Below, piece by piece: positions 53,388 through 64,000 of a DNA stretch of 64,000 bases. How positions within the stretch are numbered: position 1 is the first letter of the stretch; every line of letters starts with the position of its first letter. The position numbers and the translations under genes are program-made. The notes beneath the pieces were generated by a model, which was not told where the DNA came from, did no database searches, and was given only the letters and a program-made list of their open reading frames with translations. Origin of the DNA: Shewanella sp. HN-41 (GTDB taxonomy: Bacteria > Pseudomonadota > Gammaproteobacteria > Enterobacterales > Shewanellaceae); NCBI RefSeq assembly GCF_000217915.1, contig NZ_AFOZ01000022.1, forward strand, positions 62,001 to 126,000. The letters run 5' to 3'.

Positions 53388-54932
53388 TTAGGCTTTTGCG
53401 TTAGCGATGTTTACTTTCCAAATCGCAGGGCCCGTTTCATGGGCATTTACGCCGTTTGAGTCGACCGCCACAGTCACTGGCATATCTTCAACGTCAAACT
53501 CGTAAATCGCTTCCATACCTAAATCGGCAAAGGCCACCACGCGGGATTTCTTAATGGCTTTCGACACTAAGTAAGCCGCGCCGCCAACGGCCATCAGATA
53601 AACGGCCTTGTGCTTCTTGATAGACTCAACCGTCGCTGGACCACGCTCGGCCTTACCAATCATACCCATCAGACCCGTCTTATCCAGCATCAGATCAGTG
53701 AACTTGTCCATACGGGTCGCCGTGGTTGGGCCAGCAGGACCCACAACTTCATTGCCTACTGGATCAACTGGGCCAACGTAGTAGATAAACTTGCCAGTAA
53801 AGTCCACACCTTCCGGTAAACCTTCGCCGCTTTCAATCAGGCTTTGGATACGTTTATGGGCAGCGTCACGGCCGGTGAGCATTTTACCGCTAAGCAAAAT
53901 CGTTTCACCGCTCTTCCACTGTTCAATATCCGCTTGCGTCACAGTGTCTAAGTTAACACGGCGTACATCGCTACCCACTTCGCGGGTAATTTCAGGCCAG
54001 TCGCTAAGTGATGGAGGCGCTAAATCCGCAGGACCCGTGCCATCTAAGTGGAAGTGAACGTGGCGAGTCGCGGCGCAGTTCGGGATCATCACCACAGGCT
54101 TTGATGCCGCGTGGGTCGGTGCAGACTTGATTTTCACGTCTAGCACTGTGGTTAACCCGCCAAGACCTTGAGCACCAATACCTAGGTTATTGGCACGCTC
54201 GAAAATATCTAAACGCAGTTTTTCTTCGGTCGTTTGCGCGCCGCGCGCCATTAACTCATGGATATCCACGCTTTCCATCAGCGCTTCTTTCGCGAGTACG
54301 GCCGCTTTTTCAGCGGTGCCGCCGATACCGATACCGAGCATACCCGGTGGACACCAGCCCGCGCCCATGGTTGGCAGCGTTTTTTCTACCCAAGCGGCGA
54401 TATCGTCCGATGGGTTTAACATCACCATCTTAGCTTTGTTCTCACTGCCGCCACCCTTGGCCGCAATGGCGACTTCAATATGGTTGCCTGGCACCATATC
54501 GATATGCACGACGGATGGCGTGTTGTCTTTGGTGTTCTTACGGCTACCCGCAGGATCGGCCACAATCGATGCACGCAGTGGGTTATCTGGATTGGTATAA
54601 GCGCGACGCACCCCTTCATCAACCATTTGCTGAATGGTCATATCGGTTTTGTCCCATTTAACACCCATACCGATTTTTACAAACGTCGTGACTATGCCCG
54701 TATCTTGGCACAGCGGGCGTTTACCTTCGGCAGACATACGCGAGTTAATCAGAATTTGTGCGATCGCATCCTTCGCCGCCGCACTTTGCTCACGCTCATA
54801 AGCTTGGCTCATGGCATCGACAAAATCCTTAGGGTGGTAATAGGAAATGTATTGCAGGGCATCGGCCACACTTTCAATAAAGTCGGCTTGTTTAATCACA
54901 GTGTTTTCAGAGGTTTTATCGTGAGATGACAT
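53388..54932 (-). CDS. fumB: Class I fumarate hydratase, iron-sulfur type
   Basis: 514 residues, alpha and beta parts fused as in FumA/FumB (548 in E. coli). It interconverts fumarate and malate in the TCA cycle. The three cluster Cys are C75 (PLCQDTG), one in GWCPPGMLGIG and one in IPNCAATRH. The C-terminal part has VGPVDPVGNEVVGPAGPTTATRMD. Oxygen-sensitive [4Fe-4S] class. Symbol follows common usage; FumA and FumB cannot be told apart. ATG at 54932. Confidence 0.95.
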   Translation of the reverse strand: MSSHDKTSENTVIKQADFIESVADALQYISYYHPKDFVDAMSQAYEREQSAAAKDAIAQILINSRMSAEGKRPLCQDTGIVTTFVKIGMGVKWDKTDMTIQQMVDEGVRRAYTNPDNPLRASIVADPAGSRKNTKDNTPSVVHIDMVPGNHIEVAIAAKGGGSENKAKMVMLNPSDDIAAWVEKTLPTMGAGWCPPGMLGIGIGGTAEKAAVLAKEALMESVDIHELMARGAQTTEEKLRLDIFERANNLGIGAQGLGGLTTVLDVKIKSAPTHAASKPVVMIPNCAATRHVHFHLDGTGPADLAPPSLSDWPEITREVGSDVRRVNLDTVTQADIEQWKSGETILLSGKMLTGRDAAHKRIQSLIESGEGLPEGVDFTGKFIYYVGPVDPVGNEVVGPAGPTTATRMDKFTDLMLDKTGLMGMIGKAERGPATVESIKKHKAVYLMAVGGAAYLVSKAIKKSRVVAFADLGMEAIYEFDVEDMPVTVAVDSNGVNAHETGPAIWKVNIANAKA

Positions 54933-55052
54933 AGTAGGAGCGCTCCAGCAGCCTATGTGGCCTTACTTGTTTTTTTGTTAATTCTTTCTGGGCCAATATG
55001 ATACTCTTTCCCATCTTTTTGGGCTACATCACATTTTAGATAGGGTTAATCG

Positions 55053-56453
55053 ATGGCAATTAGGGCGTCAAAACAGCTTGCATCACGCCAACTTGACTGG
55101 ACATTAAGCACAGCGGCAGTCTTTCAACACTTCGCCGCAGACAATTGGGCGATCCTATTAGACTCGGCAAATGCACCGCATCAGGACGCCAGATTTGATA
55201 TTATTTGCGCCAATCCCATCGCAACCTTAGTGACCCAAGGTGAGCGAAGTGATATCCAACGAGTTCTCCCCCATCTGGATTTACCCGTGGATATCAATGC
55301 AACCGATGATCCTTTTGCCTTAGTCAGTACCCTATTAACCCATTGGTACCCTCATTCATTTGCCAGCCAATTTCCCTTTAGCGGCGGTGCCATGGGCAGT
55401 TTTAGCTATGACTTGGGCCGTCGTATCGAAACCATTCCCTCAAGCGCCATGCAGGATATTCAGTTACCCGAGATGAATATCGGCTTCTATGACTGGGCGT
55501 TGATCTTTGATTACCAGCACCAGCACTGGTATTTAGTGCATTATCTAGGGGAAGAGGCACTCGATGCTGAATTGAAAAAAATTCACGCAAAAATCACCCA
55601 GACGCCGATCACTACCCCATTCAGGCTCACAAGCCCATGGGCAGCGCAAATCAACAAAGCCCAATACATCGATAAATTTAATGCGGTCCAAGCCTATTTA
55701 CACAGTGGTGACTGCTATCAAATAAATTTAACCCAAAGATTCGAAGCACATTACCAAGGCGATGAATGGACCGCCTATTGCCAATTACGCCACGCTAATA
55801 AGGCCCCCTTCTCGGCTTTTATGCGCCTGCCACACAACGCGATTTTATCCATTTCACCCGAGCGTTTCATTCAGCTTCGCGGGGATAACATCCAAACTAA
55901 ACCCATTAAGGGCACCTTGCCACGCCATGCCGATCCAGTGCTCGATGCTAAGGCTGCCAGTACCTTGGCGAATTCGCCAAAGGATCGCGCCGAGAATGTC
56001 ATGATTGTCGATTTACTGCGAAACGATATCGGCAAAGTCGCCATCGCAGGCTCAGTGCGGGTGCCACATTTGTTTGAAATTGAAAGTTTTCCTGCGGTTC
56101 ACCATTTAGTTAGCACAGTAACGGCAACACTCGATACAAAATACAGCGCCTGCGATTTATTGCGCGCCGCCTTTCCCGGTGGCTCGATTACGGGTGCGCC
56201 CAAAATTCGTGCCATGGAAATTATTGAAGAATTGGAACCGTCCCGTAGAAGTTTATACTGTGGTTCCATGGGCTATATCTCCCAAGATGGTCAGATGGAT
56301 ACCAGTATTACCATTCGCACTATTGTTGCCGAACGGGGTAAACTCTACTGTTGGGCTGGGGGCGGTATAGTGGCGGATTCCGACGTGAATGCCGAGTATC
56401 AGGAAAGCTTCGATAAAGTCAGCCGAATTTTGCCTTTACTTGGCGCCGAGTAA
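55053..56453 (+). CDS. pabB: Aminodeoxychorismate synthase component I
   Basis: 466 residues, chorismate-binding domain in the C-terminal half: QINLTQRFEAHY, KPIKGTLPRHADP, DLLRNDIGKVA, and GGSITGAPKIRAMEII with the TGAPK typical of this family. Makes 4-amino-4-deoxychorismate for folate together with PabA. The KPIKGTxPR phrase favours PabB over TrpE. The nudL gene follows by 40 bp, the same order as in E. coli. Confidence 0.92.
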   Translation: MAIRASKQLASRQLDWTLSTAAVFQHFAADNWAILLDSANAPHQDARFDIICANPIATLVTQGERSDIQRVLPHLDLPVDINATDDPFALVSTLLTHWYPHSFASQFPFSGGAMGSFSYDLGRRIETIPSSAMQDIQLPEMNIGFYDWALIFDYQHQHWYLVHYLGEEALDAELKKIHAKITQTPITTPFRLTSPWAAQINKAQYIDKFNAVQAYLHSGDCYQINLTQRFEAHYQGDEWTAYCQLRHANKAPFSAFMRLPHNAILSISPERFIQLRGDNIQTKPIKGTLPRHADPVLDAKAASTLANSPKDRAENVMIVDLLRNDIGKVAIAGSVRVPHLFEIESFPAVHHLVSTVTATLDTKYSACDLLRAAFPGGSITGAPKIRAMEIIEELEPSRRSLYCGSMGYISQDGQMDTSITIRTIVAERGKLYCWAGGGIVADSDVNAEYQESFDKVSRILPLLGAE

Positions 56454-56492
56454 CGCGTCCAGTATTGGGGTCAATCACACACCGGAACACAA

Positions 56493-57080
56493 ATGGATCA
56501 AGCTGAATTTAGACTCAGATTTAATCTGCACCCTTTAGCCGCACAGGATCCGGCGGCCTTCCCTCACCTTGGTTTACGTAAGGCCGCAGTGCTGATCCCC
56601 CTGCTAGATATTAACGGTGAGCTGAATTTAATTTTGACCCAGAGACCCATGCACCTAAGGGCACATCCAGGACAGATCAGTTTCCCCGGCGGTAAAATTG
56701 AGCCAAGTGATCCAGATGCGATCGCGGCGGCGCTGCGGGAGGCTGAGGAGGAAATTGGCCTCTTAAGGCAGAATGTGGATGTGATTGGCACCTTTCCGGC
56801 ACACAATACCTTTACTGGGTTTGAAATAACCCCCGTGGTCGGCATTATTAAGCAGACATTTGAACTTAAACTCGATCCCGGTGAGGTGGCCGATTGCTTT
56901 ACTGTGCCCTTAAGCTTTTTTATTGTGCCGGGCAATCGTCATCAGAAGCGCTTTTTACGTCAGGGTCGTTACTACTGCGTGCATTTTATCCCCTACCAAC
57001 AACGCTTTATCTGGGGTGCAACGGCGGCAATTATCGATCACCTCTGTCGGCACTTAAGCATTCCCGAAGATATTATTTAG
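56493..57080 (+). CDS. nudL: Nudix CoA pyrophosphatase
   Basis: 195 residues (192 in E. coli). The Nudix box is complete, G-G-K-I-E-P ... REAEEEIGL, after a SFPGG segment, with the family-specific LTQRPMHLRAHPGQ just before it. It hydrolyses CoA and related diphosphates with divalent metal. Directly downstream of pabB. Confidence 0.92.
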   Translation: MDQAEFRLRFNLHPLAAQDPAAFPHLGLRKAAVLIPLLDINGELNLILTQRPMHLRAHPGQISFPGGKIEPSDPDAIAAALREAEEEIGLLRQNVDVIGTFPAHNTFTGFEITPVVGIIKQTFELKLDPGEVADCFTVPLSFFIVPGNRHQKRFLRQGRYYCVHFIPYQQRFIWGATAAIIDHLCRHLSIPEDII

Positions 57081-57115
57081 CCTAGTTTTGCAGCAGTGTA
57101 ATGGCAATGTGCATG

Positions 57116-57451
57116 CTAAATCACAAAGTGTACATATAAACCGGCGACCAGTGACGTTAACAACAGCAAGGGAATATTAAACCAGTAACCGAGTTTGCTG
57201 TGATGGGCAACATAATAGTTAAACGCCAAACTGATCAAGCTAATCCCCCCACAGGCCCAAATTAAATATTCCAATAATTGGGTCCGATGCGGATCCCAAA
57301 ACACCCTGAAGGTAGCCCCACGGCTCAAATAGGTGCCGACCTCGCGATCGGGCCTCGCTTCACCAAAGACTAATAACGCATAAACGGCCAAGGCCCAACC
57401 CAAAATGGATAAAGTTGCGAGGATAATTTGAAATGTTCTGACTTTACTCAT
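57116..57451 (-). CDS. Small membrane protein, unknown
   Basis: 111 residues from the ATG at 57451, which has GGGAGG at good spacing; the frame runs to 57754 but overlaps the start of asnS and its extension is not real. Three membrane helices (about 9-29, 60-78 and 88-108), with a polar loop DREVGTYLSRGATFR. Conserved-looking but not recognised. Convergent with nudL and divergent from asnS. Confidence 0.75.
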   Translation of the reverse strand: MSKVRTFQIILATLSILGWALAVYALLVFGEARPDREVGTYLSRGATFRVFWDPHRTQLLEYLIWACGGISLISLAFNYYVAHHSKLGYWFNIPLLLLTSLVAGLYVHFVI

Positions 57452-57601
57452 ATCGCCTCCCTTCGTTTCACACGCTATATCGTCAAATATTAGCAATATT
57501 AACCTCAGGATACCTTTTTCAGCTTGAGAAAAGCCACCAGCAAGGTAATATAAACCTCCAAAATTTTCATATAAAACGTTTCGTTGGAGAACTAAGCAAC
57601 A

Positions 57602-59002
57602 ATGAGCATTGCATCTGTCGCTTCTGTATTTAAAGGTGAGCACGCGGTCGGTTCTAAGGTCACAGTGCGTGGCTGGGTAAGAACCCGTCGTGATTCTAAA
57701 GCCGGCATCTCTTTTTTGGCTGTCTATGACGGTTCCTGCTTTAATCCTATTCAAGGTGTCGTGCCAAATAGCTTAGAAAATTACGACAACGAAGTGTTAA
57801 AGCTAACTGCGGGTTGCTCTGTCGTTATGACGGGCGATATCGTTGAATCCCCTGGTGCTGGCCAAGCATTTGAACTGCAAGTGACCGAACTTGAAGTCGC
57901 AGGCTGGGTCGATGATCCAGACACTTACCCAATGGCCGCTAAGCGTCATTCGATTGAGCACCTTCGTGAACTCGCCCACCTACGTCCACGCACTAACATT
58001 ATTGGTGCCGTTGCCCGTGTACGTAACTGTTTATCCCAAGCGATTCACCGCTTCTACCACGAAGAAGGCTTTATTTGGGTATCGACTCCGTTGATCACAG
58101 CATCTGACTGCGAAGGCGCTGGCGAAATGTTCCGTGTATCAACACTGGATATGGAAAACCTGCCCCGCACGAGTGAAGGTAAAGTCGATTACGATAAGGA
58201 TTTCTTCGGCAAAGAAGCCTTCCTCACCGTATCGGGCCAGCTAAACGGCGAAACCTATGCCTGTGCATTGTCAAAAATTTATACCTTTGGCCCGACATTC
58301 CGTGCAGAAAACTCAAACACCAGCCGCCACTTAGCGGAATTTTGGATGGTTGAACCAGAAGTCGCCTTCGCAACCTTAAGCGATATCGCAGGCCTTGCAG
58401 AAGCCATGTTGAAATACGCCTTCAATGCCGTATTGACCGAGCGTATGGACGATTTACAATTTTTCGCCCAGCACGTGGATAAAACGGTTATCGAGCGTCT
58501 GCAATCCTTCGTTTCTAGCGATTTTGCGCAAGTGGATTACACAGATGCGGTCGACATTCTGCAGAAATGTGGTAAAACCTTCGAGTTCCCAGTGTCTTGG
58601 GGCATCGACTTATCCTCTGAGCACGAGCGTTATCTAGCCGAAGAACACTTTAAAGCCCCTGTGGTGGTGAAGAACTATCCAAAAGATATCAAAGCCTTCT
58701 ATATGCGCCTCAACGACGACGGTAAAACCGTTGCCGCAATGGACGTATTGGCCCCCGGCATTGGTGAAATCATCGGTGGTTCGCAACGTGAAGAGCGTTT
58801 AGATGTGCTGGATATGCGTTTAGCCGAAATGGATCTGAGCAAAGAAGATTACTGGTGGTACCGCGATCTGCGCCGTTACGGCACAGTGCCACACGCTGGT
58901 TTTGGTCTCGGCTTCGAGCGTTTAGTGTCCTACGTGACTGGCGTATCGAATATCCGTGATGTGATCCCATTCCCACGTGCACCACGCACGGCAAACTTCT
59001 AA
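57602..59002 (+). CDS. asnS: Asparaginyl-tRNA synthetase
   Basis: 466 residues, exactly the usual length. Charges tRNA-Asn. An N-terminal OB-fold anticodon domain ([16 protein letters not shown]) is followed by the class II catalytic core: motif 2 [18 protein letters not shown], and motif 3 [10 protein letters not shown]. Mature signature [17 protein letters not shown] terminator follows 40 bp after the stop. Confidence 0.97.
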   Translation: MSIASVASVFKGEHAVGSKVTVRGWVRTRRDSKAGISFLAVYDGSCFNPIQGVVPNSLENYDNEVLKLTAGCSVVMTGDIVESPGAGQAFELQVTELEVAGWVDDPDTYPMAAKRHSIEHLRELAHLRPRTNIIGAVARVRNCLSQAIHRFYHEEGFIWVSTPLITASDCEGAGEMFRVSTLDMENLPRTSEGKVDYDKDFFGKEAFLTVSGQLNGETYACALSKIYTFGPTFRAENSNTSRHLAEFWMVEPEVAFATLSDIAGLAEAMLKYAFNAVLTERMDDLQFFAQHVDKTVIERLQSFVSSDFAQVDYTDAVDILQKCGKTFEFPVSWGIDLSSEHERYLAEEHFKAPVVVKNYPKDIKAFYMRLNDDGKTVAAMDVLAPGIGEIIGGSQREERLDVLDMRLAEMDLSKEDYWWYRDLRRYGTVPHAGFGLGFERLVSYVTGVSNIRDVIPFPRAPRTANF

Positions 59003-59042
59003 TTTATATTGATCAAACTGCTTTTGTGGCAGATCAGTATCT

Positions 59043-59067
59043 AAAACGCGCTTCGGCGCGTTTTTTA
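59043..59067 (+). terminator. Terminator after asnS
   Basis: AAAACGCGC-TTCG-GCGCGTTTTTT, a compact hairpin with stable tetraloop and T-run. Confidence 0.92.
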
Positions 59068-59102
59068 TTGGGTTGCGCAGCGATTACATATGTACGGCCA
59101 TT

Positions 59103-59133
59103 AAAAAAGCGAATGCCAGTGCAGCATTCGCTT
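59103..59133 (-). terminator. Terminator after serC
   Basis: On the minus strand, AAGCGAATGC-loop-GCATTCGCTT followed by a T-run; 100 bp after the serC stop. Confidence 0.85.
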
Positions 59134-59233
59134 CCAATCTTTCTACTAGCCATTTCTGCTAGTAATCTTCTCGTCACTGGCTTCTTACCCTGACAAGAAA
59201 CGGTAAGTCACCTTAGAATGAGAATATCACTGC

Positions 59234-60325
59234 CTAGCTATGCTGGGCGGCAAACTCATTCATAAACTTCACTAATGCCTCTACCCCTTCGAGTGGCATG
59301 GCATTGTAGAGGCTGGCGCGCATACCACCGACGATGCGGTGCCCTTTTAAGGCCACGAGCCCAGCCGCTTGAGCTTGTTTTAGAAACTCGCCATCGAGTG
59401 CTTCATCGGCAAGTTGGAAGGTGACGTTCATTTGTGAACGATTTGAAGCCACAACACCATTGCGATAAAAACGGTTATTGTCGATACATTGGTACAGCAT
59501 ATGTGCTTTCTGTTGATTAATTTTTGCAATACTCGCAATACCTCCAATGGACTTGAGCCAGGCAAACACTTCTGCGGCGAGGTACCATGCGAAGGTGGGT
59601 GGCGTATTGAACATAGAATCATGCTCAACGGCTAAACGGTAGTCCATGATGGACGATTGCACTAAGCTCGGTAGTGCTAACATGTCATCGCGGACTATCA
59701 CGATAGACAGGCCCGATGGGCCTATGTTCTTTTGGGCGCCAGCATAAATCAAACCGTAGCGACTGACATCGATTTCACGGGACATAATAGTGGATGATAA
59801 ATCGGCCACTATGGGCCAAGGTGAATCCAATTCATCAAAAATTTCGATACCATCTACTGTCTCATTTGGGCAATAGTGCACATAGCGATAATCGGCATCA
59901 ATTTTATGTAACTCAGGTAGGACAACCGCATTGAGTCCATTGTGTTTTTCAACGATATTCAGGCTGTCAATTTGGGCTTCGCCAACCAGCTTTTGTGCTT
60001 CGGCTAAGGCCGCAGAAGACCATTGGCCACTGACCAAATACAGGGCTCTACCATTATCGCCTAAAAAATTATTCACAACAGCGGAGAACTGTCCTCGACC
60101 ACCACCATGCATAAATAACACGTGATAATTTGCCGGGATGTGCATTAGCTCGCGTAAATCGGCCTCGGCTTGCTTGGTTAGCGCGATGAACTCTTTACTT
60201 CGGTGGCTGATCTCCATCACGGAAACCCCTTGCCCATTCCAATCGAGTAATTCCTGTTGTGCTTTTTTCATTACCGCCACCGGTAACATTGCAGGACCTG
60301 CACAGAAATTATAAATCGCGCTCAC
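59234..60325 (-). CDS. serC: Phosphoserine aminotransferase
   Basis: 363 residues. Second step of serine synthesis and also acts in pyridoxine synthesis. Family marks are [12 protein letters not shown] at the N-terminus, [23 protein letters not shown] and the PLP lysine in [13 protein letters not shown]. The start is a GTG at 60325 with AAGGAG seven bases upstream; the frame continues up to 60346 without a better start. Downstream of gyrA but separated by a terminator. Confidence 0.95.
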   Translation of the reverse strand: MSAIYNFCAGPAMLPVAVMKKAQQELLDWNGQGVSVMEISHRSKEFIALTKQAEADLRELMHIPANYHVLFMHGGGRGQFSAVVNNFLGDNGRALYLVSGQWSSAALAEAQKLVGEAQIDSLNIVEKHNGLNAVVLPELHKIDADYRYVHYCPNETVDGIEIFDELDSPWPIVADLSSTIMSREIDVSRYGLIYAGAQKNIGPSGLSIVIVRDDMLALPSLVQSSIMDYRLAVEHDSMFNTPPTFAWYLAAEVFAWLKSIGGIASIAKINQQKAHMLYQCIDNNRFYRNGVVASNRSQMNVTFQLADEALDGEFLKQAQAAGLVALKGHRIVGGMRASLYNAMPLEGVEALVKFMNEFAAQHS

Positions 60326-60384
60326 TGACACTCTCCTTAATTCCAACCATGATTTATGTATTCGTTTTATAAAACAATGGCATC

Positions 60385-60418
60385 AAAAAAACGAGCGTCC
60401 AATTGGACGCTCGTTATT
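60385..60418 (-). terminator. Terminator after gyrA
   Basis: ACGAGCGTCC-AATT-GGACGCTCGT on the minus strand, then a T-run; a strong 10-bp stem just after the gyrA stop. Confidence 0.92.
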
Positions 60419-60429
60419 ATGACACTGAG

Positions 60430-63189
60430 TTATTCTTCGTCTTGCTCATCGGCAAGCTCGTCGTCATCTTCGTCCAGCTCTTCCTCATCGTCCAACTCTT
60501 CATCAAGCTGGTCATCTAGAGGCTCATCGGCTAGCTCACCTTCAATCACGACGGGAACAATAGGTAAACCATTTTCATCCAGCTCAACTTCATCCTCGTC
60601 ACTTTGGATTTCATCGATACGCTGTAGACCCACCACTTTCTCGTCGCTTGCGGTACGGATAATAGTCACGCCTTGGGTATTACGGCCTATGATAGACACG
60701 CCCTTAGCTGGAGTACGAACGAGCGTACCTTTATCGCTGATCAGCATGATTTCGTCATTGCCACCAACTTGTACCGCGCCAACAACAGCGCCGTTACGCT
60801 CGCTCACCTTGATCGAAACCACACCCTTAGTCGCACGGCTCTTCGCTGGATATTCAGACAGTTGAGTCCGTTTACCATAGCCGTTTTCAGTCACAGTTAA
60901 GATAGCGCCATCGCCCTTAGGCACGATAAGCGAGACAACCTTTTGACCTTCTTCCAGCTTAATACCACGAACGCCAGTGGCGGTGCGGCCCATTGGGCGC
61001 AGTGACAACACTTCTTCACCGGTTTCAGGATCGAGCTTCACTTCGCCAGTTTCAGAATCACGTACCTTCTCACCAAAGCGAACCACTTTACCTTCGTTAG
61101 AGAACAGCATGATTTCGTCGTCACCATTGGTGATATCGACGCCGATCAGTTGGTCTCCGTCCTTGAGGTTAACGGCGATAATGCCGTTTGCACGAGGGTT
61201 GCTATAGGCGGTTAATGCAGTTTTCTTCACTGTACCGTGTGAAGTTGCCATGATGATGTATTTATCCGCAGCATATTCACGTACTGGCAGAATCGCAGTA
61301 ATGCGCTCACCCTCGGCCAGAGGTAATAGGTTAACAATTGGACGACCGCGGGCAGTACGGCTCGCCAATGGCAATTGATATACCTTGAGCCAGTACATCT
61401 TACCGAAGTCAGAGAAACACAAAATGGTGTCGTGGGTATTGGCAACCAGCAGTTTTTCAACGAAATCTTCGTCTTTAACTTTAGTTGCCGCTTTACCCTT
61501 ACCACCACGGCGCTGGGCTTGGTAATCGCTTAAGGGTTGATACTTGGCGTAACCTAAATGCGACAATGTAACCACAACATCTTCTTCGTTGATAAGATCT
61601 TCAAGACTCATATCAATTTCATTGGCGTTGATCACTGTGCGGCGGGCATCGCCATATTCGGCGAGGATTTCCTCAAGCTCTTCCTTGATCACTTCCATCA
61701 AGCGCTCAGGACTACGCAGAATGAACAACAGTCCTGCGATAAATTCAAGCAGCTCTTCGTATTCGGCGATGATCTTATCGTGCTCAAGGCCCGTTAAGCG
61801 ATGTAAACGCAGTTCAAGGATCGCCTGAGCTTGTTGTTCAGTCAGGTAATATAAACCATCACGGATCCCATATTGTGGTTCTAACCACTCAGGACGCGCG
61901 GCATCATCACCGGCTTTTTCCAGCATGCCCTGCACATGGCCTAAGGCCCAGCCCTGCTCAACCAATTTAACCTTGGCATCGGCTGGGGTTGGCGATGCTT
62001 TGATCAGCGCAATAATGGGGTCGATATTGGCCAGCGCTACCGCTAATGCCTCAAGGATATGGGCGCGTTCGCGGGCTTTACGCAGTTCGAATACGGTACG
62101 GCGAGTCACGACTTCACGGCGGTGAAGGATGAAACACTCGAGCATTTCTTTAAGGTTAAACAACTTAGGCTGACCATTGGTCAAGGCCACCATGTTGATA
62201 CCAAAAGAACACTGCATTTGCGTTTGCGCATAAAGGTTGTTTAATACTACCTCACCCACTTCGCCACGCTTGATCTCAATCACGATGCGCATACCGTCTT
62301 TATCAGACTCATCGCGCAGACCGCTAATACCTTCAATTTTCTTATCTTTCACCAACTCAGCGATTTTCTCGATAAGTTTGGCTTTGTTCACTTGATAGGG
62401 AATTTCGGTGACGATAATACGTTCGCGACCATTGTCTTCCGTTTCAACATCGGCAAGGGCGCGCATTACGGCGCGGCCACGGCCGGTTTTATAGGCATCG
62501 ATAATGCCCTTGCGACCATTAATAATTGCCGCGGTAGGGAAATCTGGGCCAGGAATGTATTCCATCAACTGTTCGATAGACAGCGCGGGTTCGGCGATCA
62601 GCGCCAAACAGCCCTTCACAACCTCAGTTAAGTTGTGGGGTGGAATGTTAGTCGCCATACCCACGGCAATGCCCGATGAACCGTTAATTAACAGGTTGGG
62701 AACGCGTGTAGGTAATACGGCAGGAATTTGTTCGGTGCCGTCGTAGTTAGGGACAAAATCGACGGTTTCTTTTTCAAGATCGGCCAGTAATTGGTGCGCT
62801 AACTTATCCATGCGGATTTCGGTATAACGCATTGCCGCCGCAGAATCACCGTCAACCGAGCCGAAGTTTCCTTGACCGTCAACTAAGGTGTAACGCAATG
62901 AGAATGGCTGGGCCATACGGACGATAGTGTCGTAAACAGCAGAGTCACCATGGGGGTGATATTTACCGATAACGTCACCTACCACACGGGCAGATTTTTT
63001 GTACGGCTTGTTCCAATCGTTCTTCAATTCACTCATGGCAAACAGCACGCGGCGATGTACAGGCTTTAAGCCATCGCGCACGTCTGGTAATGCACGTCCC
63101 ACGATAACGCTCATGGCGTAATCAAGGTACGAATTCTTTAGTTCGTCTTCGATATTAATTGGCGAAATAGATGATGCCAGATCAGTCAT
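60430..63189 (-). CDS. gyrA: DNA gyrase subunit A
   Basis: 919 residues from the ATG at 63189 ([19 protein letters not shown]); the frame reaches 63267. The breakage-reunion domain has catalytic Tyr in [10 protein letters not shown]. Residues Ser83 and Asp87 in [10 protein letters not shown] are the sensitive form at the quinolone-resistance positions. The C-terminal beta-pinwheel repeats carry the GyrA box QRRGGKGK. The last ~60 residues are extremely acidic ([16 protein letters not shown]), a regulatory tail. Divergent from ubiG. Confidence 0.97.
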   Translation of the reverse strand: MTDLASSISPINIEDELKNSYLDYAMSVIVGRALPDVRDGLKPVHRRVLFAMSELKNDWNKPYKKSARVVGDVIGKYHPHGDSAVYDTIVRMAQPFSLRYTLVDGQGNFGSVDGDSAAAMRYTEIRMDKLAHQLLADLEKETVDFVPNYDGTEQIPAVLPTRVPNLLINGSSGIAVGMATNIPPHNLTEVVKGCLALIAEPALSIEQLMEYIPGPDFPTAAIINGRKGIIDAYKTGRGRAVMRALADVETEDNGRERIIVTEIPYQVNKAKLIEKIAELVKDKKIEGISGLRDESDKDGMRIVIEIKRGEVGEVVLNNLYAQTQMQCSFGINMVALTNGQPKLFNLKEMLECFILHRREVVTRRTVFELRKARERAHILEALAVALANIDPIIALIKASPTPADAKVKLVEQGWALGHVQGMLEKAGDDAARPEWLEPQYGIRDGLYYLTEQQAQAILELRLHRLTGLEHDKIIAEYEELLEFIAGLLFILRSPERLMEVIKEELEEILAEYGDARRTVINANEIDMSLEDLINEEDVVVTLSHLGYAKYQPLSDYQAQRRGGKGKAATKVKDEDFVEKLLVANTHDTILCFSDFGKMYWLKVYQLPLASRTARGRPIVNLLPLAEGERITAILPVREYAADKYIIMATSHGTVKKTALTAYSNPRANGIIAVNLKDGDQLIGVDITNGDDEIMLFSNEGKVVRFGEKVRDSETGEVKLDPETGEEVLSLRPMGRTATGVRGIKLEEGQKVVSLIVPKGDGAILTVTENGYGKRTQLSEYPAKSRATKGVVSIKVSERNGAVVGAVQVGGNDEIMLISDKGTLVRTPAKGVSIIGRNTQGVTIIRTASDEKVVGLQRIDEIQSDEDEVELDENGLPIVPVVIEGELADEPLDDQLDEELDDEEELDEDDDELADEQDEE

Positions 63190-64000
<811 letters not shown>

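Noticed and set aside
60485..60865. Serine-rich plus-strand frame opposite the gyrA 3' end
   Set aside because: It is the mirror of the acidic GyrA tail codons; gyrA itself is certain.

Overview
The window looks like chromosomal DNA of a gammaproteobacterium of the Shewanella type. The block lapA-lapB-pyrF, ihfB, rpsA, cmk, aroA on one side and asnS, pabB-nudL, a class I fumarase, serC, gyrA and ubiG on the other, together with an AmpC beta-lactamase, an NIT-domain chemoreceptor and AdhE next to a MarC/YchE protein, is typical housekeeping content for that group. The genus is an inference from gene content and protein character, not from a database search.

Layout. 1-9 kb: a truncated RND efflux pump gene and its adaptor, a DTW-domain tRNA modification enzyme, AmpC, PssA with a small tautomerase-like protein, and a DacB-type penicillin-binding protein. 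9-20.9 kb: fatty-acid enzymes (acyl-CoA dehydrogenase; a dienoyl-CoA-reductase-like SDR), then the core block pyrF, lapB, lapA, ihfB, rpsA, cmk, aroA, all on the minus strand, and an aromatic aminotransferase on the plus strand. 21-24.9 kb: two divergent accessory pairs, a membrane LytTR regulator with a frame-broken acyltransferase, and a MerR regulator with an SDR.

25.1-43.2 kb: a genomic island in the 3' end of a tRNA-Ser(GGA) gene. The intact tRNA and a tyrosine integrase sit at the right end. A 30-bp copy of the tRNA 3' end marks the left end. Both ends carry a pair of TTGTACCA boxes spaced 13 bp apart, probably integrase arm sites. A third, decayed att-like copy near 27.1 kb splits off a 2-kb left segment, so two elements may lie in tandem. 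The cargo is rich in defence genes: RnlA/RnlB (HEPN RNase toxin-antitoxin), MntA/HepT (HEPN-MNT toxin-antitoxin), and a 1320-residue NACHT NTPase with a nuclease-like N-terminus and a repeat-like C-terminus. The backbone includes a P4-type primase-helicase (one frameshift), a winged-helix protein, RadC, DUF2787, a serine recombinase and several unrecognised proteins. No virion or conjugation genes are seen.

43.4-64 kb: core genes resume: NIT-domain chemoreceptor, MarC family protein, AdhE, an M14-like peptidase, a GNAT enzyme, an S9 prolyl oligopeptidase, fumarase, pabB-nudL, a small membrane protein, asnS, serC, gyrA and the start of ubiG, which runs off the window.

The most interesting material is the island: its att and arm-site structure, the large NACHT protein with its unusual N-terminus, a shared 29-bp element in front of two plus-strand transcription units, and unknown cargo genes. 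Two genes (acyltransferase and primase) are each broken by one missing base in a homopolymer, which could be biology or sequencing error.
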